Notes: generated by a model from the sequence alone, not told the origin. DNA of 64,000 nucleotides from Clostridia bacterium (GCA_003249225.1 QKJQ01000027.1:248001-312000); one strand, 5' to 3'. Shown: positions 33,184 through 43,414, counted from the stretch's first letter. A program made the numbers and translations.

Positions 33184-34665
33184 AAGGTTCGTATAGCCCA
33201 TGAGACTTTCATCAACATCTCTGGCAACTTCACGGCCTTCACGAATCGCCCAGACAACAAGGGATTGTCCTCTGTGCATATCACCGGTAACAAAAACATT
33301 CTTTACATTGGTATTGTACTTTCCTGCATCAGTCTTAACATTCGAACGGTCTGTGGTGTCGACTTTGAATGCATCCGTAATATACTTTTCACTTCCGAGG
33401 AATCCAGCTGCAATCAATACAAGCTCTGCCGGGAGTGTCTGCTCCGTGCCTTCAACTTCAGTCATTGACATTCTGCCGGATGACGGATCCTTCTGCCAGT
33501 TAAGCTTTACGATCTTTACAGCCTTCAGGTTACCGTCTTTATCTTTTACAAATTCTTTTACGGTTGTTTCGAAGATACGAGGATCTTTTCCGAATACTGC
33601 AATAGCTTCTTCCTGGCCATAATCAGTTTTTAAGATTTTAGGCCAAACCGGCCATGGATTATCTTCCGCACGGTTTTCCGGAGGCTTTGGCATCATTTCA
33701 AGCTGAGTTACAGATTTGCATCCATGACGGATCGAAGTTCCTACGCAGTCATTACCGGTATCACCACCACCGATGATAATAACATTTTTGTCTTTTGCAC
33801 TGATGTATTTACCATCTTCCAGATTGGAATCAAGCAGACTCTTTGTATTCGCTGTAAGAAAATCTACTGCGAAATAGATACCGTTCGCTTCACGTCCGGG
33901 CGCTTTGATGTCTCTTGGATTGGATGCTCCGCAGGCAAGTACAACACGGTCAAACTCTTTTAACAAGTCAGATGCCTTCTTATCCTTGCCAATATCAGTA
34001 TTCGTAACAAAGATTACGCCTTCTTCTTTCATACGGTTCACCGTACGATCAACGATCTGTTTCTCCAACTTCATATTCGGGATTCCATACATCAAAAGTC
34101 CGCCAATCCTGTCCGAACGCTCATAAACCGTTACAGTATGTCCTCTCATATTCAACAGATCCGCTGCTGCAAGACCTGCAGGACCGCTGCCTACAACGGC
34201 TACCTTTTTACCGGTACGAAGTTTTGGTGGTCTTGCGGCTGCATAACCTTTTTCAAATGCATTCTCCGTTATAGCAAATTCATTCTCCTTAATGGATACC
34301 GGATCACCATTTAAACCGCAGGTACAGGACGCTTCGCATGGTGCCGGACATACTCTTGCCGTAAACTCCGGAAAATTACTGGTCTTTCTAAGCCTGTTAT
34401 AAGCCTGTTGCCAGTTTCCGATAAATACAAGATCGTTCCATTCCGGAACCAGATTGTGGAGCGGACATCCTGAAGTCATTCCGTCAAGCATCATCCCGGA
34501 CTGACAAAAAGGGACTCCGCATTCCATGCATCTTGCTCCTTGTAACATCTGCTTTTCAACAGGCAGATGTTCATGAAACTCATCAAAATTTTTAATTCTC
34601 TCTAATGGTTTTACCGAGGAGGATGTCTCCCGGGCATATTCCATAAAACCTGTAGGTTTTCCCAT
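33172..34665 (-). CDS. gltD: Glutamate synthase [NADPH] small subunit
   Basis: A 497-residue flavoprotein of the usual GltD length. The N-terminal iron-sulphur region has C-M-E-C-G-V-P-F-C at about 42, then C-P-L-H-N and C-P-A-P-C-E-A-S-C at about 106-114. The first dinucleotide fold (FAD) has V-G-S-G-P-A-G-L-A-A at about 157, the second (NADPH) has G-G-G-D-T-G-N-D-C at about 290, and the C-terminal flavin motif is V-F-V-T-G-D-M. It passes electrons from NADPH to the large subunit. It lies 15 bp after gltB; the terminator at 33041-33092 ends the operon. Confidence 0.95.
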   Translation of the reverse strand: MGKPTGFMEYARETSSSVKPLERIKNFDEFHEHLPVEKQMLQGARCMECGVPFCQSGMMLDGMTSGCPLHNLVPEWNDLVFIGNWQQAYNRLRKTSNFPEFTARVCPAPCEASCTCGLNGDPVSIKENEFAITENAFEKGYAAARPPKLRTGKKVAVVGSGPAGLAAADLLNMRGHTVTVYERSDRIGGLLMYGIPNMKLEKQIVDRTVNRMKEEGVIFVTNTDIGKDKKASDLLKEFDRVVLACGASNPRDIKAPGREANGIYFAVDFLTANTKSLLDSNLEDGKYISAKDKNVIIIGGGDTGNDCVGTSIRHGCKSVTQLEMMPKPPENRAEDNPWPVWPKILKTDYGQEEAIAVFGKDPRIFETTVKEFVKDKDGNLKAVKIVKLNWQKDPSSGRMSMTEVEGTEQTLPAELVLIAAGFLGSEKYITDAFKVDTTDRSNVKTDAGKYNTNVKNVFVTGDMHRGQSLVVWAIREGREVARDVDESLMGYTNLVIQ

Positions 34666-34680
34666 TTTACAATACCTCCC

Positions 34681-37600
34681 TTACTTTTTGGTAATCGCGT
34701 AAAACGCTTCGATCTGTGCCTGTTCCGCACTTAAGCCCTTCTCTTCCATCTGCACGATGGTACGAAGCATACGCTCATAGTCATACGGAATTATCTTTTT
34801 GAATTTTGGCAAGTATTCCTGGAAGTTATCAAGAATCTTTTTACCTTTTTCCGAATTCGTATATACGACATGTTCCTTGATCATCTCTTTCAGTTCAAGC
34901 ACATCATACTTTGATGTAATCTCATGTGAAGATACCATCTCTTTATTGAGATTCATATAAAGGTTACTGCCTTCATCAAGTACATAAGCGATACCACCGC
35001 TCATGCCGGCCGCGAAGTTCTTTCCGGTGCGGCCAAGAACAACAACACGTCCACCAGTCATATATTCACAGCCATGGTCACCGACACCTTCTACAACCGC
35101 AAAGGCTCCGGAGTTTCTTACACAGAAACGTTCACCTGCTACACCATTAATGAAAGCCTTACCACTTGTTGCACCGTAAAAGGCAACATTACCGATGATG
35201 ATATTCTCATCTGCTTTGAATGTACTGCCCTGCGGAGGATATACAATAAGCTTACCGCCAGACAGACCTTTACCGAAGTAATCGTTGCTGTCACCGATCA
35301 GTTCCAGTGTCAGACCCTTTGGAATAAATGCACCAAAGCTCTGACCGCCTGCTCCCTTACAGAGCACACGATAGGAATCTTCTTCGAGACTGTCTCCGAA
35401 CTGTTTTGTGATCTCAGATCCAAAAATCGTGCCAAAGGTGCGGTCTGTATTTGAGATGTCAATTTCCATACTGCGTTTCTGTCCGGCTTTCAATGCTTTT
35501 CCAAGCTGTTTTAAGAGGATCTTCTCATCGAGTGTTTCTTCCAGCCCGAAATCAAATACCTGTTTTGGATCAAATGTTAATTTCTCTTTTAAATCCGAAT
35601 ACGGATTGGAAAGAATCAGTTTAAGATCTATGTTCTTCTGTGCTTCTGTTATGTTTTCCTTGACTTTCAGGAAGTTCGTACGGCCGACAAGTTCATCAAG
35701 GGTACGCACGCCAAGTTTTGACATGTACTCACGAAGTTCTTCTGCGATGAATCGCATGAAATTAACTACATATTCCGGTTTTCCTTTAAAGTTCTTACGA
35801 AGTTCCGGATTCTGAGTAGCAACACCGACCGGACATGTATCAAGGTTACAAACACGCATCATTACACAACCCATAGTAACCAGTGGTGCTGTGGCAAATC
35901 CATACTCTTCCGCTCCGAGGATGGCTGCAATTGCAACATCACGTCCACTCATGAGCTTTCCATCTGCTTCAATACGAACCTTATTACGAAGTCCGTTCAT
36001 AATCAGCGTCTGGTGCGTCTCGGAAATACCAAGTTCCCATGGAAGTCCGGCATTGTGAATGGAGTTTCTTGGTGCCGCACCGGTACCACCATCATAACCG
36101 GATACCAGAATTACCTGTGCCCCAGCTTTTGCAACACCGGCAGCTACGGTACCAACACCAGCTTCTGAAACAAGTTTCACAGAGATTCTTGCCTCTTTAT
36201 TGGAACACTTCAGATCGTAGATCAGCTGTGCCAAATCTTCAATGGAATAGATATCATGATGAGGTGGCGGCGAGATCAGCCCTACACCAGGGGTCGAGTG
36301 ACGGGTCTTTGCGATCCACGGATATACTTTTTCTCCCGGAAGGTGTCCGCCTTCGCCGGGTTTTGCTCCCTGTGCCATCTTGATCTGGATTTCTTTTGCA
36401 CTGACAAGGTAACGGCTCGTAACACCAAAACGTCCGGAGGCAACCTGTTTAATTGCCGAGCAGCGATTCTCCGCATCATTTACACTGAGCAGACGGTCAT
36501 TATCTTCACCGCCTTCTCCTGAATTTGATTTTCCCTGAAGACGATTCATGGCTATTGCCATCGTTTCATGTGCTTCTTTTGAAATGGAACCGTAGGACAT
36601 GGCTCCTGTTTTGAATCTTTTTACGATTTCATCAACACTTTCCACTTCACTTAGCGGAACTGGTTTTTTAGCATAATTGAAGTCCATAAGACCGCGAAGG
36701 TTCTTGATCGACTCTTCGGAATTGATCAACGCAGTGTATTGCTTGAACATTTCATAATCACCGCGTTTTGTTGATTCCTGAAGTAAATGTATGGTCGCTG
36801 GATTATAAAGATGTTCATCCGCACCGCTTCTCATCTTATGATGTCCGGTGCTGTCAAGAGTAAGATCTATCTCGAGTCCAAGCGGATCAAACGCTTTCGA
36901 ATGAAGTTCATCTACCTGCTTTTCGATATCGCTGATCTTGATACCGCCGACACGGCATACCGTATTCGGAAAGTATTTGTTGATTACATCTTTTTCAATA
37001 CCAATTGCTTCAAAGATCTGGGAACCCTGGTAGGACTGGATTGTACTGATACCCATTTTGGAAGCGATCTTAATAATCCCATGCAAAACGGCATTGTTAT
37101 AATCATCAACCGCTGCATAATAATCTTTGTCCAGCATGTGTGTCTTGATAAGCTCTTTGATTGATTCCTGTGCAAGATATGGATTGATTGCACAGGCACC
37201 ATATCCAAGCAACGTTGCAAAATGATGTACTTCTCTTGGTTCTCCGGATTCAAGGATCAATGCCACTCTTGTACGCTTCTTGGTACGCACCAGATACTGG
37301 TTCAGCGCAGATACCGCAAGAAGAGATGGAATTGCCACATGATTCTCATCAACACCGCGGTCTGAAAGAATCAATACGTTGATGCCGTTCTGGTAAGCAC
37401 GGTCTACTTCTACAAAAAGACGGTCGATTGCCTTTTCAAGACTAGTATTCTTATAATAAATGATAGGAATAACTTCTACCTGAAAATCCTTTACTTTCAT
37501 TGATTTTATCTTTAATAAATCCGTGTTTGTAAGGATTGGGTTGTTTACTTTTAGCACGCGGCAGTTACTTGGAATTTCTTCCAGGACATTGCCTTCCTTT

Positions 37601-39228
37601 CCAACATAGACAGTTGTAGAGGTTACGATTTCTTCACGGATCGCATCGATCGGCGGATTTGTAACCTGAGCGAACAGCTGCTTAAAGTAATGGAACAACG
37701 GATGATGTGTCTTGGACAGAACCGGAAGGGGGGTATCAACACCCATGGCTGCTACTGCTTCTGCGCCTTTGCTCGCCATTGGTAAAATACTTGTCTTAAT
37801 CTCATCATATGTATATCCAAAAGCTCTTTGCATTCTGTGTCTTTCATCATAGGTAAACTCAGGCACACGAAGGTTCGGAATCTTTAGGCTTCTTAGTTCC
37901 ACAAGGTTGCTGTCGAGCCATTCACCGTAAGGCTGTCTTGATGCATAATCTTCTTTTAATTCCTGATCGTCAATCACACGGCCTTTGATCGTATCAACAA
38001 GAAGCATTCTGCCCGGACGGAGACGTTCCTTCACGAGGACCTTCGTCGGATCAATATCAAGAACACCGACTTCAGAAGAAAGAATGAGCTGATCATCGGA
38101 TGTGATCATATAACGGGAAGGACGAAGACCGTTACGGTCAAGGACTGCACCCATGATATCTCCATCGGTAAATAATATAGAAGCAGGACCATCCCATGGT
38201 TCCATCATTGTAGCATAATACTGATAAAAATCCTTCTTCGTCTTAGACATAGCTTTATCATTTGCCCAAGGTTCCGGAATTGTGATCATGACTGCTAGCG
38301 GTAGTTCCATTCCACTCATAACAAGGAATTCAAGGGTATTGTCAAGCATTGCTGAATCAGAGCCCATCTTATTAATAGCCGGAAGTACCTTATGAAGCTG
38401 TCCTTCCAGATGTTCGGAAGCCATGTTCTCTTCACGTGCCAGCATTTTGTCTGCATTTCCGCGAATGGTATTGATCTCACCGTTATGAACGATAAAGCGA
38501 TTCGGATGTGCTCTCTCCCAGCTTGGATTCGTATTGGTCGAGAATCTAGAATGTACGATAGCGATCGCAGATTCATAATCAGCATGCTGAAGGTCTCCAA
38601 AAAATGTACGGAGCTGTCCAACCAGGAACATACCTTTGTAAACGATTGTTCTGCTTGATAACGAAACAACATAGGTATCATCTGAGGACTGTTCAAATAC
38701 ACGGCGGATAATATAAAGACATCTGTCAAAATCCAGACCCTTTTTAACCTTTGCCGGTTTCTTAATAAAGGCCTGCATAATGCATGGCATACATTCTACT
38801 GCTTTATGTCCAAGAACATCCGGGTGAGTAGGTACTTCACGCCAGCCAAGAAATTCCATACCTTCTTTTTCAACGATGATTTCGAACATCTTCTTCGCCT
38901 GATTCTTGCGAAGTTCATCCTGCGGGAAAAAGAACATACCCACACCATATTCACGGTCTTTTCCAAGAGAAATTCCAAGCTGTTTTGTAACCTTCTCAAA
39001 AAACTTGTGAGGTATCTGTGTCAGAATACCGACACCATCACCTGTCTTGCCTTCTGCATCCTTACCTGCTCTGTGTTCCAGATTTTCAACTATCTTGAGT
39101 GCATCTTCGACCGTTGCCCGGCTCTTCTCACCTTTGATATTCACGCATGCACCAATACCACAGTTATCATGTTCAAAATCTTCACTGTGCAGCGGTGCAT
39201 TTGGAATTGTGCGATTCACGTCAAACAT
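34681..39228 (-). CDS. gltB: Glutamate synthase [NADPH] large subunit
   Basis: A 1515-residue enzyme. After a 22-residue propeptide, C23 in H-D-N-C-G-I-G-A is the nucleophile of the class II glutaminase domain (about 23-420). A central domain follows. The FMN synthase domain (about 800-1200) has A-K-P-G-E-G-G-H-L-P-G and S-G-Y-D-G-G-T-G-A-A-P, then the 3Fe-4S cysteines in R-V-C-N-L-D-T-C-P-V-G. The C-terminal beta-helix has the repeating G-x-x-G-G motifs. It makes two glutamates from glutamine and 2-oxoglutarate. The start at 39228 has AAAGGAG at 7-nt spacing. The leader upstream contains an attenuator-like terminator. Confidence 0.96.
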   Translation of the reverse strand: MFDVNRTIPNAPLHSEDFEHDNCGIGACVNIKGEKSRATVEDALKIVENLEHRAGKDAEGKTGDGVGILTQIPHKFFEKVTKQLGISLGKDREYGVGMFFFPQDELRKNQAKKMFEIIVEKEGMEFLGWREVPTHPDVLGHKAVECMPCIMQAFIKKPAKVKKGLDFDRCLYIIRRVFEQSSDDTYVVSLSSRTIVYKGMFLVGQLRTFFGDLQHADYESAIAIVHSRFSTNTNPSWERAHPNRFIVHNGEINTIRGNADKMLAREENMASEHLEGQLHKVLPAINKMGSDSAMLDNTLEFLVMSGMELPLAVMITIPEPWANDKAMSKTKKDFYQYYATMMEPWDGPASILFTDGDIMGAVLDRNGLRPSRYMITSDDQLILSSEVGVLDIDPTKVLVKERLRPGRMLLVDTIKGRVIDDQELKEDYASRQPYGEWLDSNLVELRSLKIPNLRVPEFTYDERHRMQRAFGYTYDEIKTSILPMASKGAEAVAAMGVDTPLPVLSKTHHPLFHYFKQLFAQVTNPPIDAIREEIVTSTTVYVGKEGNVLEEIPSNCRVLKVNNPILTNTDLLKIKSMKVKDFQVEVIPIIYYKNTSLEKAIDRLFVEVDRAYQNGINVLILSDRGVDENHVAIPSLLAVSALNQYLVRTKKRTRVALILESGEPREVHHFATLLGYGACAINPYLAQESIKELIKTHMLDKDYYAAVDDYNNAVLHGIIKIASKMGISTIQSYQGSQIFEAIGIEKDVINKYFPNTVCRVGGIKISDIEKQVDELHSKAFDPLGLEIDLTLDSTGHHKMRSGADEHLYNPATIHLLQESTKRGDYEMFKQYTALINSEESIKNLRGLMDFNYAKKPVPLSEVESVDEIVKRFKTGAMSYGSISKEAHETMAIAMNRLQGKSNSGEGGEDNDRLLSVNDAENRCSAIKQVASGRFGVTSRYLVSAKEIQIKMAQGAKPGEGGHLPGEKVYPWIAKTRHSTPGVGLISPPPHHDIYSIEDLAQLIYDLKCSNKEARISVKLVSEAGVGTVAAGVAKAGAQVILVSGYDGGTGAAPRNSIHNAGLPWELGISETHQTLIMNGLRNKVRIEADGKLMSGRDVAIAAILGAEEYGFATAPLVTMGCVMMRVCNLDTCPVGVATQNPELRKNFKGKPEYVVNFMRFIAEELREYMSKLGVRTLDELVGRTNFLKVKENITEAQKNIDLKLILSNPYSDLKEKLTFDPKQVFDFGLEETLDEKILLKQLGKALKAGQKRSMEIDISNTDRTFGTIFGSEITKQFGDSLEEDSYRVLCKGAGGQSFGAFIPKGLTLELIGDSNDYFGKGLSGGKLIVYPPQGSTFKADENIIIGNVAFYGATSGKAFINGVAGERFCVRNSGAFAVVEGVGDHGCEYMTGGRVVVLGRTGKNFAAGMSGGIAYVLDEGSNLYMNLNKEMVSSHEITSKYDVLELKEMIKEHVVYTNSEKGKKILDNFQEYLPKFKKIIPYDYERMLRTIVQMEEKGLSAEQAQIEAFYAITKK

Positions 39229-39315
39229 ATCTGTACTCCTTTCCATTTTCCGATGTTTCTTTCACCTAACAATGAAACCAATTCGATCCCATCTTTAGCC
39301 CTGATCGTTCCTCCT

Positions 39316-39345
39316 CAGGCACATATCCATCAGGATATAAGCCTG
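39316..39345 (-). promoter_or_regulatory. Stem-loop in the gltB leader
   Basis: Minus-strand hairpin: CAGGC and GCCTG outer arms, ATATCC and GGATAT inner arms, TGAT loop. It lies between the leader terminator and the gltB ribosome binding site. No T-run follows, so it is not a terminator by itself. Confidence 0.5.
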
Positions 39346-39385
39346 TTGCTTTATATAAAATTATGATTACCGATCTGCGACATTT

Positions 39386-39427
39386 AAAAAAAGCCGCAAT
39401 AAGGAAGCACAAGCTGCCCCATTGCGG
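39386..39427 (-). terminator. Attenuator-like terminator in the gltB leader
   Basis: Minus-strand arms CCGCAAT and ATTGCGG enclose 20 nt and are followed by seven T. The hairpin begins about 6 nt after the predicted gltB transcript start (near 39433), giving a roughly 47-nt terminated RNA. No T-box motif was found. Confidence 0.7.
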
Positions 39428-39439
39428 TTTGTAAAAACC

Positions 39440-39506
39440 ACTATACACTATTCTCGAGGTTCTGTAAACAACTTTTTTTCTTGAATTGTCTAATAATTCG
39501 ACAATT
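39440..39506 (-). promoter_or_regulatory. gltB promoter and upstream operator dyad
   Basis: Minus-strand TTTACA (39463-39468), 17 bp, TATAGT (39440-39445). A perfect inverted repeat AATTGTC-N9-GACAATT (39484-39506) lies just upstream of the -35, a position typical for LysR-type or similar activators. Another AT-rich 10-bp repeat, GTTTTGTTTA-N8-TAAACAAAAC, is at 39542-39569. Nothing else is seen in 39229-39610. Confidence 0.55.
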
Positions 39507-39610
39507 AGTGCGTTTCATTCACTTTTGTTTGCGGAAATCTAGTTTTGTTTATCTAAATGTAAACAAAACCACAGCTTATCCAATCGTATTCCCTATTCTT
39601 AAACAGATTT

Positions 39611-40141
39611 TCAACTAATTTTCATCTCATAAAGTTTGAACCAGGGAAGGCCATATTCCCCAAGTCCCAGATCAACCGTACCAACATACTGAAATCCCAT
39701 CTTTTCATAAAATCGAATGGCCGGAACGTTTTTTTGTGTAACATCGAGCCGGATGTATTTCCCCTGTAACCTGCTGCATTCGTTTATGGCGTGTTCCATA
39801 AGAAGTCTTCCGATTCCTTTTTTCATATAATCAGGATGCACTGCAAAGGTATGAATCACATAAACATCACCGTCATCACATTCACTATCCCACTCGACAG
39901 TATCATATGCCGCTTCCTGTTTATGGTTCAGAATGATCGACCCGGCAATTCTTCCATTATCCCACGCAATATACAGATTGCCTTCATCAACGCCTTCCTG
40001 CGCACATTCTCTGGTCGGATAAATTCCTTTTTTCCAGCCCGGAAAGTTTTCACCCCGCTCAAGATAATCGTTCAGTTCATTATAAAACTGTTCCAGCATA
40101 TCGATATCATCCAGCCTTCCTTTTACTATCCGTATGTCCAT
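39611..40141 (-). CDS. GNAT-family N-acetyltransferase
   Basis: A 176-residue single-domain GNAT acetyltransferase. It has the acetyl-CoA loop H-P-D-Y-M-K-K-G-I-G-R-L-L-M at about 112-126 (Q/R-x-x-G-x-G/A type), preceded by V-I-H-T-F-A-V, and a C-terminal F-Y-E-K-M-G-F. The acceptor substrate is unknown. It is monocistronic and lies upstream of the gltB regulatory region. Confidence 0.87.
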   Translation of the reverse strand: MDIRIVKGRLDDIDMLEQFYNELNDYLERGENFPGWKKGIYPTRECAQEGVDEGNLYIAWDNGRIAGSIILNHKQEAAYDTVEWDSECDDGDVYVIHTFAVHPDYMKKGIGRLLMEHAINECSRLQGKYIRLDVTQKNVPAIRFYEKMGFQYVGTVDLGLGEYGLPWFKLYEMKIS

Positions 40142-40227
40142 CTTTTTCTCCTTTTATTTCGTTAGCATTATTAATCATTTTAGCACATCTGTATAGTAAA
40201 ATACCGGGGAAACACGCAAGGATTTAC

Positions 40228-40255
40228 TTGTACTTATTCCTGTTTCTGTTATAAT
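40228..40255 (+). promoter_or_regulatory. Predicted sigma-A promoter of the second MATE gene
   Basis: TTGTAC, 16 bp, then a perfect TATAAT. The predicted transcript start is near 40262, which rules out the ATG at 40266 as a translated start. Confidence 0.6.
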
Positions 40256-40349
40256 GTAGCATACTATGTATCGGCAGTCACAGATGTTTACGTTGTCTGT
40301 ATCTATAAGACTGCGTCATTCGTTTTATAAAGAAAGGGAATATGAACTC

Positions 40350-41726
40350 ATGAGATCAAAAGACAAAGCAACTGAAATCTTTAAGAATGCCCCTGTACCG
40401 AAAGCGGTACTTTACAATATCATCCCCTCCATCATAAGCATGATCATGGTACTTGTCTATAATCTTGCCGATACTTTTTTTATCGGTCTTACCAAAAATG
40501 CCTATATGGTTGCTGCCGTATCCATTGCGACTCCGGTTTTCCTGATTTTTATGGCGGTCGGCCTCTTGTTCGGCATCGGCGGAACCTCCATGATATCAAG
40601 ACTTCTTGGCGAAGGTAACCGTGAAAAAGCTAAGCATGTATCTTCCTTTTGTTTCTGGACCGGACTAGCTATTGGTATCCTCTGTACCGTACTGATCTGG
40701 ATCTTCATCGACCCGATCTGCCGCCTCGTTGGTGCCAGTGAGGATACCTTCGAATATGTAAAATCCTATATAGAAATCGTTGCCATTGGTGTCCCGTTTC
40801 TGATCATCAGCAATAGTTTCAGTAATATTGTCCGTTCCGATGGAAATGCTCAAAAAGCCATGTTTGGTATGATACTTGGAAATCTTGTCAATATTGTTCT
40901 TGATCCTATTCTTATCTTAGGGTTCGATATGAACATTGCCGGTGCTGCCATTGCCACTGCCATTGGAAATATCGCCGCCATGGTCTATTACATAATGCAT
41001 ATGATTTCAAATGCTTCTACTTTGTCCATTCACCTGAAAGATTACAAAGCAAACGACCGCATAGCCACCGGTGTTCTGACCATTGGTGTTCCGGCATCCG
41101 TTAACACCATTCTGATGAGTTTATCAAACATTCTGCTGAACAATATGATGAAACAACACGGAGATATGGCAATTGCAGGTCTCGGGGTCGCCATGAAAGT
41201 CAATATGATCGTTGTTATGCTTCTTATTGGACTTGGCACCGGTATACAGCCCTTACTTGGTTACTGCTACGGAGCAAGAAACAAAGACCGTTTCCTGTCA
41301 GTATTAAAGTTCTCGATTCTGCTCTCCCTTAGCTTAAGCCTTATAATGACTGTTCTATGTTACCTGGCTGCCAGCCCGATGGTCAGTGCTTTTCTGACAG
41401 ATCAGACAGCGCATACCTTTGGTATGAAATTTGCTAGAACATTGATCATATCTGGTCCGATTCTTGGTGTACTGTTCGTTTTTATTAATACCTTACAAGC
41501 TATGGGTGCTGCGTTTCCGTCACTGATACTTTCCGTCAGCAGACAAGGACTTGTCTTTGTTCCGATACTGACGACGTTTAATTATATTTTTCACACAGAA
41601 CGAACCCTTGTACTGGCTCAGCCGATCACAGATTACGTAACGGTAGGTATTGCAATTCTCCTCTTCCTTCATACCTACAACCGTACCCTGAAGAAATTCC
41701 CTTCCGTACTTTCAAAAGACTCGTAA
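40350..41726 (+). CDS. MATE-family efflux transporter
   Basis: A 458-residue, 12-segment MATE transporter. It is distinct from the one at 7371, with an MepA-like N-terminus (N-A-P-V-P-K-A-V-L-Y-N-I-I-P-S-I-I-S-M) and N-L-A-D-T-F-F-I-G. It likely exports drugs or metabolites using an ion gradient. The start is placed at 40350 behind GAAAGGGA; the longer frame from 40266 would start at the transcript's first bases. Confidence 0.88.
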   Translation: MRSKDKATEIFKNAPVPKAVLYNIIPSIISMIMVLVYNLADTFFIGLTKNAYMVAAVSIATPVFLIFMAVGLLFGIGGTSMISRLLGEGNREKAKHVSSFCFWTGLAIGILCTVLIWIFIDPICRLVGASEDTFEYVKSYIEIVAIGVPFLIISNSFSNIVRSDGNAQKAMFGMILGNLVNIVLDPILILGFDMNIAGAAIATAIGNIAAMVYYIMHMISNASTLSIHLKDYKANDRIATGVLTIGVPASVNTILMSLSNILLNNMMKQHGDMAIAGLGVAMKVNMIVVMLLIGLGTGIQPLLGYCYGARNKDRFLSVLKFSILLSLSLSLIMTVLCYLAASPMVSAFLTDQTAHTFGMKFARTLIISGPILGVLFVFINTLQAMGAAFPSLILSVSRQGLVFVPILTTFNYIFHTERTLVLAQPITDYVTVGIAILLFLHTYNRTLKKFPSVLSKDS

Positions 41727-41754
41727 GCTCCATAAAATCAATTGCAAAAACAGT

Positions 41755-43209
41755 TCATTTTCGAAGCAGTGAATCGATGCACTTACCAAGCATCTTCACT
41801 GCTTTTGTAAATTCTTCTTTCTTAAGATATGCATAGGAAATCCGAAGTCTCCTGGTACTGTCTTTTGTATATATATCACCGGGATTGAGCAGAACTCCGG
41901 CTTTTAACGCTTCTTCAAAAAGTTTGTCCATAGGGATTGCAGCCTTTACTCTGACCCAGAGATAAAATCCGCCGCCCGGAATATCGAATTCTACCAGATC
42001 TCCCAGAACATTCCTCATTGTTATTACCGCATGATCTCTTCTCTCGCACATTTCTTTTCGAAGAAAGCTGCAATGCTCCTGATACATACCGCTTTGCAGG
42101 AATTCAAGAAAGATAAGCTGTGAGACCGAACTTGCTCCGTAATCCATCTGCATCTTCACATCGCCCAGTCTTGCCACCACAGCTTCTTGTGCAATCACCC
42201 AGCCAATTCGCAGTCCCGGTGATAATGTCTTTGATGCCGTGCCAAGAGACAGAACCAGATCGCTGTGGTCCATTGCCTTTATCGGTAATGGCTGTGACTC
42301 GTAATATAGTTCTTCGTATGCCCCGTCTTCTATGATCGGTATCTGGTGCAACGCGCAGTACTCATATAATTGCTTTCTCCTGGCTTTCGACATGGTAATC
42401 CCCGTGGGATTCTGATTTGCCGGAATTGTATATAGAATACGCGACCGCTTTTCCACCGCTGGAATTTTATGAAACAGTATGCCCTCCGGATCCATCGAAA
42501 TGCTGGTAAGGGATATGCCGGCAGATTGAATGACATTCAATGAATTCAGATACGAGGGTTCTTCCGTATAAACAACGGAATCCTTTCCTAGCAGACTGAC
42601 CGATATCAATTGAAGAGCCTGCAGTGAACCAGAAGTGATCAGTATCTGCTGCGGTGTACAGTGTATACCTTTTTGCACAGCATAATCCGCTATGGCACAT
42701 CGAAGCGCGAGCATTCCCAGTGGTTCAAGATAACCGAGGGAATCTAATCTTTGCAGCTTCGTGATTGCTTTTCCCCACATTTCCTTCGGAAATAGCGACG
42801 GATCCGGTTCTCCGGTTCCAAGACGAAGAATACCCTCTTCAAATTCCATTCGATTAATTGTCTGAATCATTAATTGATTGGAATGAAAAGAACCTTCTGT
42901 CACGGTATCCGTCCAGTAATTTTTGCTGCTCAGCATCAGGGACCAGGTATTGCCAACGATCCTTGTTCCTGCTTTTTGATTGCTTTCAACAATTCCATAG
43001 GAAGCCAGTTCTTCCATAACGGTTCGTATCGTGCTTCGGTTCACCTGAAAAGACGCAGCCATGTCACGCTGCGTGGGCAGAAGATATCCAAGTCCCCAGA
43101 TTCCCGTCCTAATATTTTCGCTGATGTATTGTATGATCTGCTGATAAACCGGAAGATGAGAACTACGATCCGGTCTCCAATCTGTCAGGATTACACGCTG
43201 TTCTTTCAT
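41755..43209 (-). CDS. MocR-type GntR regulator with aminotransferase domain
   Basis: A 484-residue fusion: an N-terminal GntR winged helix (about 10-80, with Y-L-L-P-T-Q-R-D-M-A-A-S-F-Q-V-N-R-S-T-I-R split over residues 43-63) and a class I aminotransferase-like domain (about 110-480) with the PLP lysine in S-K-T-L-S-P-G-L-R-I-G at about 325. MocR proteins sense PLP or amino-acid derivatives through this domain. It is divergent from the LysE-family exporter gene, its likely target. Length and layout are normal. Confidence 0.9.
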   Translation of the reverse strand: MKEQRVILTDWRPDRSSHLPVYQQIIQYISENIRTGIWGLGYLLPTQRDMAASFQVNRSTIRTVMEELASYGIVESNQKAGTRIVGNTWSLMLSSKNYWTDTVTEGSFHSNQLMIQTINRMEFEEGILRLGTGEPDPSLFPKEMWGKAITKLQRLDSLGYLEPLGMLALRCAIADYAVQKGIHCTPQQILITSGSLQALQLISVSLLGKDSVVYTEEPSYLNSLNVIQSAGISLTSISMDPEGILFHKIPAVEKRSRILYTIPANQNPTGITMSKARRKQLYEYCALHQIPIIEDGAYEELYYESQPLPIKAMDHSDLVLSLGTASKTLSPGLRIGWVIAQEAVVARLGDVKMQMDYGASSVSQLIFLEFLQSGMYQEHCSFLRKEMCERRDHAVITMRNVLGDLVEFDIPGGGFYLWVRVKAAIPMDKLFEEALKAGVLLNPGDIYTKDSTRRLRISYAYLKKEEFTKAVKMLGKCIDSLLRK

Positions 43210-43414
43210 GCCCTGCTCCTTATCTTATGTACATGTTTCGATACAGAAAAGTTTGGTTGGTTTATTTTCCTGTTCTGGATGGATACAAAACAAAAACATT
43301 TCCTTATACTTAAAGCTGTTTCAACCAGACCTTCCCTTTGTTATGTGCTTCATTATAGCAAATTCAAAGAGTGGAGAAAAGTTAATTTCACGCAGAAAGA
43401 AAGGATGAATTAAA

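Noticed and set aside
38806-39366. 186-residue plus-strand frame
   Set aside because: Antisense to the conserved glutaminase domain of gltB.
39229-39440. T-box or glutamine riboswitch before gltB
   Set aside because: No T-box antiterminator core or known glutamine-aptamer motif could be recognised; only hairpins are supported.
39266-39448. Leader peptide in front of gltB
   Set aside because: The frame starts with GTG inside the promoter, upstream of the predicted transcript start, and has no ribosome binding site.
42874-43413. 179-residue plus-strand frame ahead of the LysE-type gene
   Set aside because: It runs antisense through the start of the MocR gene and then through intergenic DNA, with no homology or start signal.
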